Positions 45,959 to 54,764 of a stretch of DNA of 64,000 bases are shown here, in pieces. Both the position numbers and the translations under genes were made by a program. Each line of letters opens with the position of its first letter. Position 1 is the stretch's first letter. The stretch is from Opitutaceae bacterium (GTDB lineage: Bacteria > Verrucomicrobiota > Verrucomicrobiia > Opitutales > Opitutaceae): contig JAEUHC010000015.1 of assembly GCA_016794785.1 (NCBI GenBank), positions 1 to 64,000 of the forward strand, in the 5' to 3' direction. The notes under the pieces were generated by a model. The model made no database searches, was not told the DNA's origin, and saw only the letters and a program-made list of their open reading frames with translations.

Positions 45959-45966
45959 GAGTGGGC

Positions 45967-46392
45967 TCAGCGCGGCGCGCGGCCTTCGTCCACTTCGTAG
46001 TAGTCGAAAAACGTGAGCAGGTCGGCGCGGTGGGCGAGGCCGCTCTCGGCCTTTTGCTTTTCGAGCGTCGGCGTCGCGTCGTCGCGCCAGCCGCGCTTGG
46101 CCGCAAAGCCGTTCCAGATCAGCGCATCGACGTCGGTGAGCGGGCGGCCGCGCTGCTGCTCGATCCAGGCGAGGATGTCCTCGTCGGTGCCGCCGGCGAG
46201 CGTGCGCGTCTTGAGGGCCTCGTAGGCCACACCGAGAAAATGACAGAGCCGCCCGTCGAAGCCCTTGCCGATGAACTCGTGGTGCTCCTCGTGCAGCTCG
46301 CCGCGGGAGTGCTTGCGGATCTTGTCGAGGCAGCGCGGGAGGTAAAGCAGGCCGCCGAGCTTGGCGAAGGCGGTGATCGGGCGATGTTTCAT
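45967..46392 (-). CDS. DUF5069-domain protein
   Basis: 141 residues. The sequence AFAKLGGLLYLPRCLDKIRK, HHEFIGKGFDGRLCHFLGV and GGTDEDILAWIEQQRGRP follows the DUF5069 pattern. The family has no assigned function and is frequent in PVC bacteria. It sits between trpC (8-base gap upstream) and rsmA (8-base gap downstream) on the same strand, an operon-like order. Confidence 0.85.
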   Translation of the reverse strand: MKHRPITAFAKLGGLLYLPRCLDKIRKHSRGELHEEHHEFIGKGFDGRLCHFLGVAYEALKTRTLAGGTDEDILAWIEQQRGRPLTDVDALIWNGFAAKRGWRDDATPTLEKQKAESGLAHRADLLTFFDYYEVDEGRAPR

Positions 46393-46400
46393 GGGAAAAA

Positions 46401-47201
46401 TCAGGCGGCGCGGAACGATGCGATGAGCGCTCCCGGATCATCCGCGCGCATGAGCGCCTCGCCGACGAGCACGGCGTGGGCGCCCGCGGCGCGGACGCGC
46501 GCGGCGTCAGCGCCGGTGAAGATGCCGCTCTCGCTCAGCGCGATCACGTCGCGCGGGAATCGCGGGATGAGCCGCTCGCTCAGGCCGAGGTCGGTCTTGA
46601 AGATGGCGAGGTCGCGGTTGTTGACGCCGATGATCTTGGCGCCGTGCGCGACGGCCCGGTCGATCTCGGCCTCGGTGTGGATCTCGTAGAGCGCGTCGAG
46701 GCCGGCGGCGGCGGCGGCCGCGGCGAGGGCCTTGATCTCGTCGTTCGTGAGCGCGCGCACGATGATCAAAATGGCGCTGGCCCCCGCCTCGCGGGCCTGG
46801 AGCACCTGGATGGGATGGACGAAGAAATCTTTCCGCAGGCACGGGCGGGCGGGCGGGTGCGCGGCGAAGTGCGCCGCCACGCCCTGGAGATCGCCCAGCG
46901 TGCCGCCGAAAAATTTCTCGTCCGTGAGAATCGACAGGGCATCCGCGCCCGCGGCTTGGTAGCGTTTGGCCTGATCGAGCGACGACGCGCCGGCCTTGAT
47001 GTCGCCCGCCGAGGGCGAGCGGCGCTTGATCTCCGAGATGACGGCGAGCGTGCCGTCGGCCCGGCGCAGGGCTTGGGCGAAGGAGGGCGGGCGCGGCCGG
47101 GAAGCGTCGAGGCGAGCGAGTTCGGACTCCGGCACCGCGCGCAGCAGCGGCGCGATCTCGCTGCGCTTCCACGCCATGATTTCGGTGAGCTTGTCGGCCA
47201 T
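46401..47201 (-). CDS. trpC: Indole-3-glycerol phosphate synthase
   Basis: 266 residues. The enzyme (EC 4.1.1.48) closes the indole ring in tryptophan synthesis. Motifs include VISEIKRRSPSAGDIKAG, LSILTDEKFFGGTLGDL, CLRKDFFVHPIQVLQAREAG, DALYEIHTEAEIDRA, IIGVNNRDLAIFKTDL and ALSESGIFTGADAARVRAAG, all characteristic of the TIM-barrel family. Its length is typical. Other trp genes are not in the window. It is divergent from mazG, with an 87-base gap that contains a repeat. Confidence 0.97.
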   Translation of the reverse strand: MADKLTEIMAWKRSEIAPLLRAVPESELARLDASRPRPPSFAQALRRADGTLAVISEIKRRSPSAGDIKAGASSLDQAKRYQAAGADALSILTDEKFFGGTLGDLQGVAAHFAAHPPARPCLRKDFFVHPIQVLQAREAGASAILIIVRALTNDEIKALAAAAAAAGLDALYEIHTEAEIDRAVAHGAKIIGVNNRDLAIFKTDLGLSERLIPRFPRDVIALSESGIFTGADAARVRAAGAHAVLVGEALMRADDPGALIASFRAA

Positions 47202-47204
47202 GAG

Positions 47205-47275
47205 GGTCCACGGAACACACGGAACCGAGGGAGTTCAAAGCCGAAGTTTTTCCGTGTATTCCCCGGGTTCCGCGG
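47205..47275. repeat. CACGGAA-type inverted repeat between trpC and mazG
   Basis: GGTCCACGGAACACACGGAA at the left is partly complementary to TTCCGTGTATTCCCCGGGTT plus CCGCGG at the right. It resembles the CACGGAT element at 42726 but with weaker pairing. It occupies most of the divergent promoter region of trpC and mazG. Confidence 0.5.
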
Positions 47276-47288
47276 GCAACTTCCGCCC

Positions 47289-47975
47289 ATGAGCGCGATT
47301 GAGGATTTGAAGACGACGATGGCCCGGCTGCGGGCACCCGACGGCTGCCCATGGGACCGGGAGCAGACGCACGCCACGCTCGTGCGCTGCCTGATCGACG
47401 AGGTGAGCGAGCTCATCGACACCATCGACCGCGGCGACTACCCGCACATGCGCGAGGAGCTGGGCGACGTGCTGATCCAAGTCGTCTTCCACGCGCAAAT
47501 CGCGCGCGAGCGCGGCGAGTTCGACTTCGAGGACGTGGCGCGCGATATCAACGACAAGCTCGTGCGGCGGCACCCGCACGTCTTCGGCACCGGGAAACTG
47601 GAAACCTCCGCGGAAGTGATCACCGAGTGGGAGCGGATCAAGGCGACGGAGAAGAAGCACGGCCCGGCCCCCAACGCCGCCGCGCTCTTCAAGGAACTGC
47701 CGCCGCGCCTGCCGGCGCTGATGTTTGCCGAGGCGGTCTGGAAGCAGATCGAGAAAAAGCAGCTGCCCGCCGACGAGGCGGTCGATGTCGCGCAGGTGCG
47801 CGCGCTCGGCGCGCAGCTCGACGAGGCGACGCTCGGGCGGATGCTCTTTGAACTCACTGCCGCCGCGCGGGCCAAGGGCCTCGATCCGGAGGGCGCGCTG
47901 CGGCTGCACGCGACGAAGGTCATGCGCGATGTCGGGCAAGCCGCCGCTCCGGCCGAAAGTAGGGCGGGTCTGTGA
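47289..47975 (+). CDS. mazG: Nucleoside triphosphate pyrophosphohydrolase MazG
   Basis: 228 residues. The protein hydrolyses NTPs to NMP and PPi and guards against damaged nucleotides. The sequence shows [19 protein letters not shown], the metal-binding [20 protein letters not shown] followed by [23 protein letters not shown] and the second-domain [13 protein letters not shown]. It is shorter than the ~260 residues of E. coli MazG. Its last residues (AESRAGL and stop) are encoded by the left arm of a REPIN-like element, which therefore supplies the stop codon. The stop overlaps the GTG of a possible longer xerC frame. Confidence 0.95.
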   Translation: MSAIEDLKTTMARLRAPDGCPWDREQTHATLVRCLIDEVSELIDTIDRGDYPHMREELGDVLIQVVFHAQIARERGEFDFEDVARDINDKLVRRHPHVFGTGKLETSAEVITEWERIKATEKKHGPAPNAAALFKELPPRLPALMFAEAVWKQIEKKQLPADEAVDVAQVRALGAQLDEATLGRMLFELTAAARAKGLDPEGALRLHATKVMRDVGQAAAPAESRAGL

Positions 47976-48053
47976 CCCGCCTTCGCCGGCCGATGACGCA
48001 GCGCGGTGGCAACGCCAAAGCCGCGGAAAGGGCGGGTCACAGACCCGCCCTAC
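47959..48053. repeat. REPIN-like GTAG element at the mazG/xerC junction
   Basis: The left arm GTAGGGCGGGTCTGTGACCC.. (47959-47981) and right arm ..GGGTCACAGACCCGCCCTAC (48031-48053) are perfect 23-base reverse complements, of the same type as 37261-37334. The left arm contains the mazG stop; the right arm lies within the xerC frame. Confidence 0.85.
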
Positions 48054-48976
48054 TGGAACTGCCGCCGGCGGTGCTCGCCGAATGGTGGGCTCCGTTTGAG
48101 GACCACCTCGCGAAGGAGCGCCGCCTGTCGCGCTACACGGTCCGCAACTACCGGCAGGCCTTCGAGGATTTTTACCGCTGGCTCGCGGCGCAGGACCTGT
48201 GGGCGCGCGGCTTTGATGCACTCACGACGCGCGAGATGCGGGACTTCGTCATCGAGGCGCAGCGGCGGTTTGACCGCCGCACGCTGCACAATCACGCGTC
48301 AGGCCTGCGCACGTTTTTCAAGTTCTGGCTCGCGCCCGGCCGGCTGAAACGAAACCCGCTGCTCAACATCCCGCTGCCGAAGCTGGAAAAGCGTCTGCCG
48401 AAATTTCTCACCGAGGAACAGGCGGTCCTTCTCCTCGCCGGGCCGGCGCGGCTCCGCGAAGAGGGCAAGATCGATGCCGCGACGGCGATGCGCGACCGCC
48501 TGGCGATGGAGCTGCTCTACGGGGGCGGCCTGCGTGTGAGCGAACTCGTCGCGCTCAATCACGGCGCGATCGAACCGGGGGCGGGCGTGGCGCGTGTCGT
48601 GGGAAAAGGGAACAAGGAGCGTCTCTGCCCGCTCGGCCGGGTGGCGATTGCACTCGTGCAGCAAGCCCTTGCCGAATCGCCGCGCGACATCACCCCGGCG
48701 AGCCCGGTGCTCGTGAATGCCGACGGTCGGCGCACGACCGTGCGTGACGTGCAGCTCATGCTGAAGCGCTACCTCGCGCTCGCCGGCCTGCCGATGGACC
48801 TCACGCCGCACAAGCTGCGGCACTCGTTTGCGACGCACTTGCTCAACGCGGGCGCGGACTTGCGGGTCGTGCAGGAACTGCTCGGCCACTCACAGCTCGC
48901 GACGACGCAGCTCTACACGCACGTGAGCATGGCCCGCCTGCAAGAAATCCACGCCAAGGCGCACCCGCGGGGGTGA
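47993..48976 (+). CDS. xerC: XerC/XerD-type tyrosine recombinase
   Basis: 327 residues from the ATG at 47993; a GTG at 47972 is in the same frame. The SAM-like N-terminal domain ([20 protein letters not shown]) and the catalytic domain with [14 protein letters not shown] (Arg), [14 protein letters not shown] (Lys), [12 protein letters not shown] (His-x-x-Arg), [17 protein letters not shown] (His and Tyr) are complete. It probably resolves chromosome dimers at dif. The first ~20 residues come from the REPIN-like element; the conserved part begins near [17 protein letters not shown], so a later non-ATG start is possible. XerC versus XerD cannot be settled here. Confidence 0.9.
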   Translation: MTQRGGNAKAAERAGHRPALLELPPAVLAEWWAPFEDHLAKERRLSRYTVRNYRQAFEDFYRWLAAQDLWARGFDALTTREMRDFVIEAQRRFDRRTLHNHASGLRTFFKFWLAPGRLKRNPLLNIPLPKLEKRLPKFLTEEQAVLLLAGPARLREEGKIDAATAMRDRLAMELLYGGGLRVSELVALNHGAIEPGAGVARVVGKGNKERLCPLGRVAIALVQQALAESPRDITPASPVLVNADGRRTTVRDVQLMLKRYLALAGLPMDLTPHKLRHSFATHLLNAGADLRVVQELLGHSQLATTQLYTHVSMARLQEIHAKAHPRG

Positions 48977-48984
48977 AACTGACC

Positions 48985-49051
48985 GTAGGGCCTGAGCTTG
49001 CTCAGGCCACTTGGAAGATGCGGGAAAGGCCTCAGCAAGCTGAGGCCCTAC
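48985..49051. repeat. REPIN-like GTAG element, type GGCCTGAGC
   Basis: The left arm GTAGGGCCTGAGCTTGCTCA.. (48985-49008) and right arm ..GCAAGCTGAGGCCCTAC (49028-49051) are near-perfect reverse complements. Each arm is GTAG plus a hairpin with a TT loop. It lies 8 bases after xerC, between two convergent genes, and fills the gap. Confidence 0.85.
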
Positions 49052-49057
49052 ACGAGC

Positions 49058-51307
49058 CTATGGCGTCAGCTGCAACCGCCGCGCCGCGCCGTTGCCGGCG
49101 GCGTCGTAGATCGTGACCTCGACCGAGGTGGCGTTGGAGATGCGGGCGAGGGGGACTTCGAGCGTGAAGGTCTCCTCGCGGCCGTCGCGCACGCCGTCGG
49201 CAGGTTGGGTGACTTCCTCGCGCAGCCCGCTGTTGAAGACCACCTCGATGCCTTCGAGCAGAGAGAGCGCGTCGCGGCCGCTCACACTCACGACGATATT
49301 CTCGCCGGAGCGGCGGGCGGTGGCCTCGAGGAGGGTGGGCGCGGTGTTGTCGATGACGAGGTTGTCAGTCTCGACGGTGTGTTTCAGGCGCTCCGCGACG
49401 GGACGCGGGGCGGTCTCCTCGATGAGGAGCCGGGTGAAGTAGATGCCGTCGGGCAGGTTTCGCGTGTCAAACTGGGCGTGGTTTTCCTTCGAGGCGTTCA
49501 CGAGATCGATCCACGCCGTCTCGCCGTCGCGCCGGATCGAGAAGGTGCTGAGCAACGTGTCGCCGTCCGGATCCGCGAGGGTCCAGACGACGATTTGCGA
49601 ACCCGGCGTCATCATGATCTGACTTGAGAGGAGGGAGCGGCGGCGCTCCTCGTCCTTGGCCGGGGAGATGAGCTGGCTGAGGGATGTGGCGGGCGAGGGC
49701 AGCGCCTCGCGCGCGGGAATCATGCTGTAGCCGGGGGCGACGATGCGGAAATCCTGCAGCACGGGCCGGCGGTTCTGCGGGAGCGTGTGCAGCGCGGCGC
49801 GATCGATTTCGAGGTTGGCCGGGCCGGAGAATTTGAGGCGCAGCTTCGCATGGCGGCCGCGCAGCTCGGCGGCGCGCCAGCCGGAGTCGGTGCCGGGGGC
49901 GAGGGGCGTCCACGGCGTCCAGCCTTCGACATCGTCCGTGCCGTTGCTCACGCGGACCTCGGCGGTGAGGGCGGACTCGGCGAGGTGGCGGATGCGATCG
50001 AAGCGCAGCGCGCCGAGCAATGACGGCACTCCGAAATCGAGCCGGCGGGTCTCGGCCTCGCGCGGGCCCTCGGCCGCGAAGTCGAGCACGGCGAGGCCGG
50101 GGACGTTGTTGCGCAGGATCAGGAACTTGCCGTCGCCCAGCGGCGCGAGGCCGTTGAGCTGCGCCGAAGCGCTGCCGGCATACGTGAGCGGCAGGCGCGC
50201 CTTTAAGTCGTAGCCGGCGACCTCACCCTGTTCGCCGCCGGCAAAGAGCAGCGTGTCGCCGTGGCGCGCGAGGCGGTAGAAGGCGGTGTTGGCGCGGGTC
50301 GTGATCGTCTCGGGAAAGCCCTTGGCCGGGTAAAGCATGACGGTGCTACGGCCGGCGAAGCGTTCGATCGTCGCGGGCGGCGGCGTGGGATCGCGCGGTG
50401 CGGCCGGCGTGCCGGCGCCGGCGGGCGTGGAAGGGGTGAGGCGCGCCTCGTTGCTCGTCGTCGTGAACACAAACGTGGCGAACAGATCACCGTTGGGCTG
50501 CGGGAGCAGATCGGTGACTTCGGCGTCGCGGTTCTCCTGCAGGATGACCGGCGGGCCACCGGCGGCGGGGAAGGCGTAGAGGTTGCCCTTGGGGGAGGAG
50601 CCGGCCGCGATCCGGCCATCGGACAGCGCGACGAGGCGGCGGACATTGCGGTCGCGAATCTCGCCGAAGAGCGTGACGCCGCGTTCGGCGAGCACGGCGG
50701 CATCGGTGGTCTTCTCGGGGTTGAGGCCGGCTGCGGTCAACTTGGCGAGATCGATGCGGTAGATGCGGCCGGGATTGCCGGTGGCGGCGAGCGCGGTGCC
50801 GTCGTTGAGCAGCAAGAGATCAAAAATGGAATCGACCGGCAGCGCGACGCGGGCGACGGACGCACCGTCGCGGATCAGGTGAAGCGCGCCCTTGGGCGAG
50901 GTGCCGGCGAGAAGCGCGCCATCGGCCAGGCGGCGGACGGCGAAGACCTGCGGATCGTCGAGCTTGGCGATTTCCCGCGTCGTGAAAGACGCGAGCGCGG
51001 CGTCGAGCGTGAGTTCAAGGATGCGGCCGTCGGGTCCGGTGCCGACGAGGAACTTCGTGGGATCGCCGGAGGGCTCGAGGGACCAGAGGATGTCGGCCGG
51101 CGGCGGCGCCGCGAGATCGCGGAGCACGGGGCCGGCGACGAGGCGGCCATCGGAGCGCGTGGCGAGGCCCTTGAGGTTGCGGCTCGGGACATCGCGGTAG
51201 AAATCGATCTCGGTTTTGCGCGAGAGCGGCTCGGCGCCGGCGGAAGTGAAGCCCGCCAGCGACGCGAGGCAGAGGAGGGTGACGGAGGAAAAAAGATGAC
51301 GCGGCAC
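49058..51307 (-). CDS. Secreted beta-propeller-like protein
   Basis: About 749 residues from a GTG at 51307, chosen because the signal peptide (HLFSSVTLLCLASLAGFTSA) starts there. Repeated blade-like units contain FLVGTGPDGRILELTLDAAL, LLAGTSPKGALHLIRDG, LAATGNPGRIYRIDLAKL, IAAGSSPKGNLYAFPAAGG and LLFAGGEQGEVAGYDLKARL. The C-terminal third reads as beta-sandwich domains (EIDRAALHTLPQNRRPVL, VVWTLADPDGDTLLSTFS, VEVTIYDAAGN). Its function is unknown. It follows the dehydrogenase/cytochrome gene on the same strand across a 267-base gap that holds a repeat. Confidence 0.8.
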   Translation of the reverse strand: MPRHLFSSVTLLCLASLAGFTSAGAEPLSRKTEIDFYRDVPSRNLKGLATRSDGRLVAGPVLRDLAAPPPADILWSLEPSGDPTKFLVGTGPDGRILELTLDAALASFTTREIAKLDDPQVFAVRRLADGALLAGTSPKGALHLIRDGASVARVALPVDSIFDLLLLNDGTALAATGNPGRIYRIDLAKLTAAGLNPEKTTDAAVLAERGVTLFGEIRDRNVRRLVALSDGRIAAGSSPKGNLYAFPAAGGPPVILQENRDAEVTDLLPQPNGDLFATFVFTTTSNEARLTPSTPAGAGTPAAPRDPTPPPATIERFAGRSTVMLYPAKGFPETITTRANTAFYRLARHGDTLLFAGGEQGEVAGYDLKARLPLTYAGSASAQLNGLAPLGDGKFLILRNNVPGLAVLDFAAEGPREAETRRLDFGVPSLLGALRFDRIRHLAESALTAEVRVSNGTDDVEGWTPWTPLAPGTDSGWRAAELRGRHAKLRLKFSGPANLEIDRAALHTLPQNRRPVLQDFRIVAPGYSMIPAREALPSPATSLSQLISPAKDEERRRSLLSSQIMMTPGSQIVVWTLADPDGDTLLSTFSIRRDGETAWIDLVNASKENHAQFDTRNLPDGIYFTRLLIEETAPRPVAERLKHTVETDNLVIDNTAPTLLEATARRSGENIVVSVSGRDALSLLEGIEVVFNSGLREEVTQPADGVRDGREETFTLEVPLARISNATSVEVTIYDAAGNGAARRLQLTP

Positions 51308-51444
51308 GGCGCTAACACCGATGCGAACCCGCCCGAAACGCAAGGCGGCTCCGCGGGCTCTGCGACACCGGCCGGACGGATTGCCCGTCGCGCCGTTTAT
51401 TCGCTTTGAGTCCAATGCCACGAAGCTCGCTTCGTCTTGGAGGT

Positions 51445-51500
51445 GTAGCCACGAGCGCCAGCGAGTGGTCACGCGTCCGCTCGCTGGCGCTCGCGGCTAC
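51445..51500. repeat. REPIN-like GTAG element, type CCACGAGCGCC
   Basis: The left arm GTAGCCACGAGCGCCAGCGA.. (51445-51465) and right arm ..CTGGCGCTCGCGGCTAC (51480-51500) match at 20 of 21 positions. It lies in the 51308-51574 gap, where nothing else was recognised. Confidence 0.8.
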
Positions 51501-51574
51501 CCAATTAAGCATCTGCGGCGAGGGCAGAGGACTGATTTTCGCAAATGCCTCGGGGCTTGCTTCGATGAGCTTTA

Positions 51575-54500
51575 TTATTTCTTCGCCGCGAGGAAGTGGA
51601 CGAGCGCGGCGAATTCCTCGAGCGAGAGCGCGTTGGCGAGGCCTTCGGGCATCATCGACATGGGGAGGTGTTTCTCCTCCTTCACGTCGGCGGTGGCGAC
51701 GGTGCTCACGGCGCCGGCCATGTCGCGGAGGACGATCTTGTCGGAGGTCGTCTCGGTGGCGAAACCGACGCGCGTGCTGCCGTCCTTCATCGCGAGGCTC
51801 ACGGTCTGGAAGCCCTGGGAAATCGTGTCGCTCGGACGCAGGATCGCGGTGGCGATTTGCGTGGGATTCATGATCGCGCCGATCTGCCCCATGAAGGGGC
51901 CGAGCGCGGCGCCGCCCGGTTGCAAGGCGTGGCAGGCGATGCATCCCTGCTGCGTGTAGAGAGCTTCGCCGCGGGCGTGGTTGGGTTTCAGTTTGTCGAT
52001 GGCCACAAGGATGTCCTCGAGGGGCGTCGTGCCGACCGCGCCGCTCTTGGCCGCGATGGCGGCGAGATCGATGGCGGGGGCCTGGGCGGCGACAGGAGCG
52101 ACTTCGCGGGTGCCGAGGGCCTTGAGGCCGAGGCGGTGCGAATCGTTGAGACGGGCAAACCAGTCGCGCTGCTCGGGCGCGGTCGCGCGGGCGGCCTCGG
52201 CCTCAAGCGCGGCGGCGATGCGCGGCGAGGCGGACCAAGTCACGGGCTTGTAGTAAGGCCCGCGCGTGTCGGGCCGGGTGCCCCACCACCACGAGCCGTC
52301 GTAGGGCGCCTCCTGCTGGTAAAGCCGGGCGAGGGTGGTGAGCAGTTTGCTGCGCTGCGCGGGCGCAGCGGTGACGGTGAGCTTGGCGAGCAGGCCGTCC
52401 ACGGCCGACTCCTCGTGCAGCTGCGAGAGCGCCCAGAGCGCGAGATCCTCGGCGGGCGTGCCGAGGGCGGCGAGCGCGGGTCCGACGGCGCGGAGTCGCA
52501 CAAGAGCGTGGGCGGCCACATGCGGGATGACGATGGCCGAGTTGGGCGTGGCGTGGCGCGGCGTGAAGGAGTGGGGCCGGCTCTCGCCGGCGCGTCCGGT
52601 GGAAGCGAAAAACTCGATGGAGGCTTCGGGCCCGCCCGGGCCCGTGCGCGCGGCGCGGGCGTTGAATGACACGGCGCCGACCGGCACGGTGTAGGTCACG
52701 ACCGGAGCGCCTTGCAGCACGAGCGCGGGGCCGGACGAGCCCTGCTTGCCCTTCTTCCCCGACTTCGCGGGCGTGGGCGCGGAGGCAGTGTCGGCGGCGG
52801 AGGCCGGGGTGGCGACGGTGGCGCGGCCGGTTTTCGGCGCGAGCACGGAGAGGCTGATGCGTTTGCCGTCGGCGAGCGTGAAGTTCGCATCGGTGAGGGC
52901 GAGCTGCGCAGGATTGGTGTCCGCGGCATCGGTCGGCGTGATATGAAAGCGCAGTTCGTCACCCGCCCGCACCTCGAGGGCGAACGCGCTGGAGCGCGTG
53001 CCCTTGAGGGTGTCCTTCTGGGTGAAATTGCTGTCGTCATCGGTCGCGGGCTTGGTGAAGGCCACGCCGAGCAGCGCGGTCGCCGCCTCGGGCCGGCCCA
53101 GGCGGCCGAGCGCGACGGCGGCGGCGGCCTGCTCGCGCGGCGTGCCCGTTTGCAGTGCCTGCACAAAGGGCGCGAGCGGCAGCGTGGCGGACTTGAGCCG
53201 CGGCAGGCGATCCGCGGCGGCGCGAAGGGCAAACTCCCGCAGCGCGTAGTTGTTGGCGAAGGCGAGGACGGTGCGTGGATCGGGGTCGAGCTGCGCGAGG
53301 GTGAAGAGGGCCGCGACGCGGACCGCGGTCGAGAGCGAGGCGTCGCGGACGAGCGCGGTCAGCGCGGGCTTGAGCGCGGCGGCCTCGGCGGGGCGGGCGA
53401 GCAGCTCGCGTTGCGCATAGAAGCGCGCGGTGGCGCTGGCGGAGGCGAGTTGCGCGAGGAGTTCGGGCGTCTTCAGCGTGGAGAAATCGGGGAGCGCGCG
53501 CGGGGCCCAGCCCTTGGGCACGATGCGGGCGACGTAGCCTTTGCCGGGATCGCCCTTGAAGCCGGCGCCGTCCCACGCGCCGACAAACATCTGGCCGGAG
53601 GGATCGACGTCGAGATCAGTGACCTGCGAGATTTGCGCGAATTCCTCGACTTCCTGGCGGAAGGTGGCGCCGTCGGGCGTGAGGCGGTGGAGGAAGATCG
53701 CCTTGCGCCCCCAGTCGGCCATGAGCGGCTGATTGTTGTAGCGCGCGGGCCACGTGGGTTCGGAGAGAAAAAGCGCGCCGACACCCGAGCCGCCGCCCAC
53801 GTCCTCAAGCGCGGGGATGATCTCGGTGGAGAAATTTTTGAAGAGGCGCGGATACCCGAACTCCGCGGACTGCATGTGGTGCAGAAAACGGACGTTCCAG
53901 CCGCCGCCGTCGTTGGTGTTGCCGCGCGTGAAGCCGTTCATGAACGGATCGATGGCGACATCGTAGATGTTGCGCGTGCCGGTGGTGTAGAGTTCGAGCT
54001 CGGTGCCGTCGGGCCGGACGCGGGCCACGCCGCCGCCGAGGAGGGTGAGCTTCGTGCCGTCGGTGCCCGTGGCGTCGACGAAGCCGAAATCGCCGACGGC
54101 GATGTAAATCCAGCCGTCGATGCCCATGCGGATGCCGTTGGTGGAGTGATCGGTGCCGCGGCTGTTGATGGACTTGGGGGCGCAGATGCCGCTGACGAGC
54201 ACGCGCGCGGGGCCGTCGGCGACGCCGTCGCGGTTGGCGTCCTCGAGCACGGCGAGGTTCATGCCGGTCGCGAGACCATCGGGGCCGAAGTGCGTATGCA
54301 GCACAAACAGCTGCGTGCCGATGGCGAGGAGACCGCGGGCGTTGTCGATTTCGGCGAAGACGGTGTGGGAGTCGGCGACGCCGTCGCGATCGGCGTCGAT
54401 GAGTTTCACGATGCGGCCCTTGCCCGGGCCCTTGCCGAGGGAGCCGTTGAGATCGACGCCGGCATAGACCTCGCCTTGGGCCGACACACAGAGACAGGCG

Positions 54501-54625
54501 ACGCAAGGCGTGATGTCGGGCCCCGAGAAGCGCTTGAGCTCAAGGTCGGCCGGAACCGAATCGGCGGCCTGCGCGGAGGCGAGGAGCAGGGGGAGGAGGA
54601 AGCGGGCGAGGCGGGAGGATTTCAT
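51575..54625 (-). CDS. PVC-type membrane-bound dehydrogenase / HEAT / cytochrome c fusion
   Basis: 1016 residues with a signal peptide (LARFLLPLLLASAQAADS). The N-terminal ~400 residues are a soluble-dehydrogenase-like propeller (AQGEVYAGVDLNGSLGKGPG, DHSTNGIRMGIDGWIYIAVG, GYPRLFKNFSTEIIPALEDV). HEAT-like repeats, a Ala/Lys/Gly linker and a C-terminal haem domain with QQGCIACHALQPGG (CIACH at 895-899) follow. This order is typical of large secreted proteins of planctomycetes and verrucomicrobia, thought to oxidise sugars or related compounds. The start at 54625 gives the signal peptide. It lies 139 bases after a TonB receptor gene on the same strand. Confidence 0.9.
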   Translation of the reverse strand: MKSSRLARFLLPLLLASAQAADSVPADLELKRFSGPDITPCVACLCVSAQGEVYAGVDLNGSLGKGPGKGRIVKLIDADRDGVADSHTVFAEIDNARGLLAIGTQLFVLHTHFGPDGLATGMNLAVLEDANRDGVADGPARVLVSGICAPKSINSRGTDHSTNGIRMGIDGWIYIAVGDFGFVDATGTDGTKLTLLGGGVARVRPDGTELELYTTGTRNIYDVAIDPFMNGFTRGNTNDGGGWNVRFLHHMQSAEFGYPRLFKNFSTEIIPALEDVGGGSGVGALFLSEPTWPARYNNQPLMADWGRKAIFLHRLTPDGATFRQEVEEFAQISQVTDLDVDPSGQMFVGAWDGAGFKGDPGKGYVARIVPKGWAPRALPDFSTLKTPELLAQLASASATARFYAQRELLARPAEAAALKPALTALVRDASLSTAVRVAALFTLAQLDPDPRTVLAFANNYALREFALRAAADRLPRLKSATLPLAPFVQALQTGTPREQAAAAVALGRLGRPEAATALLGVAFTKPATDDDSNFTQKDTLKGTRSSAFALEVRAGDELRFHITPTDAADTNPAQLALTDANFTLADGKRISLSVLAPKTGRATVATPASAADTASAPTPAKSGKKGKQGSSGPALVLQGAPVVTYTVPVGAVSFNARAARTGPGGPEASIEFFASTGRAGESRPHSFTPRHATPNSAIVIPHVAAHALVRLRAVGPALAALGTPAEDLALWALSQLHEESAVDGLLAKLTVTAAPAQRSKLLTTLARLYQQEAPYDGSWWWGTRPDTRGPYYKPVTWSASPRIAAALEAEAARATAPEQRDWFARLNDSHRLGLKALGTREVAPVAAQAPAIDLAAIAAKSGAVGTTPLEDILVAIDKLKPNHARGEALYTQQGCIACHALQPGGAALGPFMGQIGAIMNPTQIATAILRPSDTISQGFQTVSLAMKDGSTRVGFATETTSDKIVLRDMAGAVSTVATADVKEEKHLPMSMMPEGLANALSLEEFAALVHFLAAKK

Positions 54626-54764
54626 GCCAGTGGAGAGGGTTAACTGCGGGAGCAGGATGACGGCTGGCCCGCGGCTCGGTTGCGAGCGCGGAGACGCCGC
54701 AATGAAATGCGCCGGGATGAATCGCGCGTGCGCCCGCGACCGCGAATGTAACGACCCAAGCAGG

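Noticed and set aside
45959..46441. Upstream extension of the rsmA frame (463 codons in total)
   Set aside because: It overlaps the DUF5069 gene in another frame and has no RsmA similarity; the family start is at 45958.
46476..47288. Upstream extension of the mazG frame
   Set aside because: It is antisense to trpC; MazG similarity begins exactly at the ATG at 47289.
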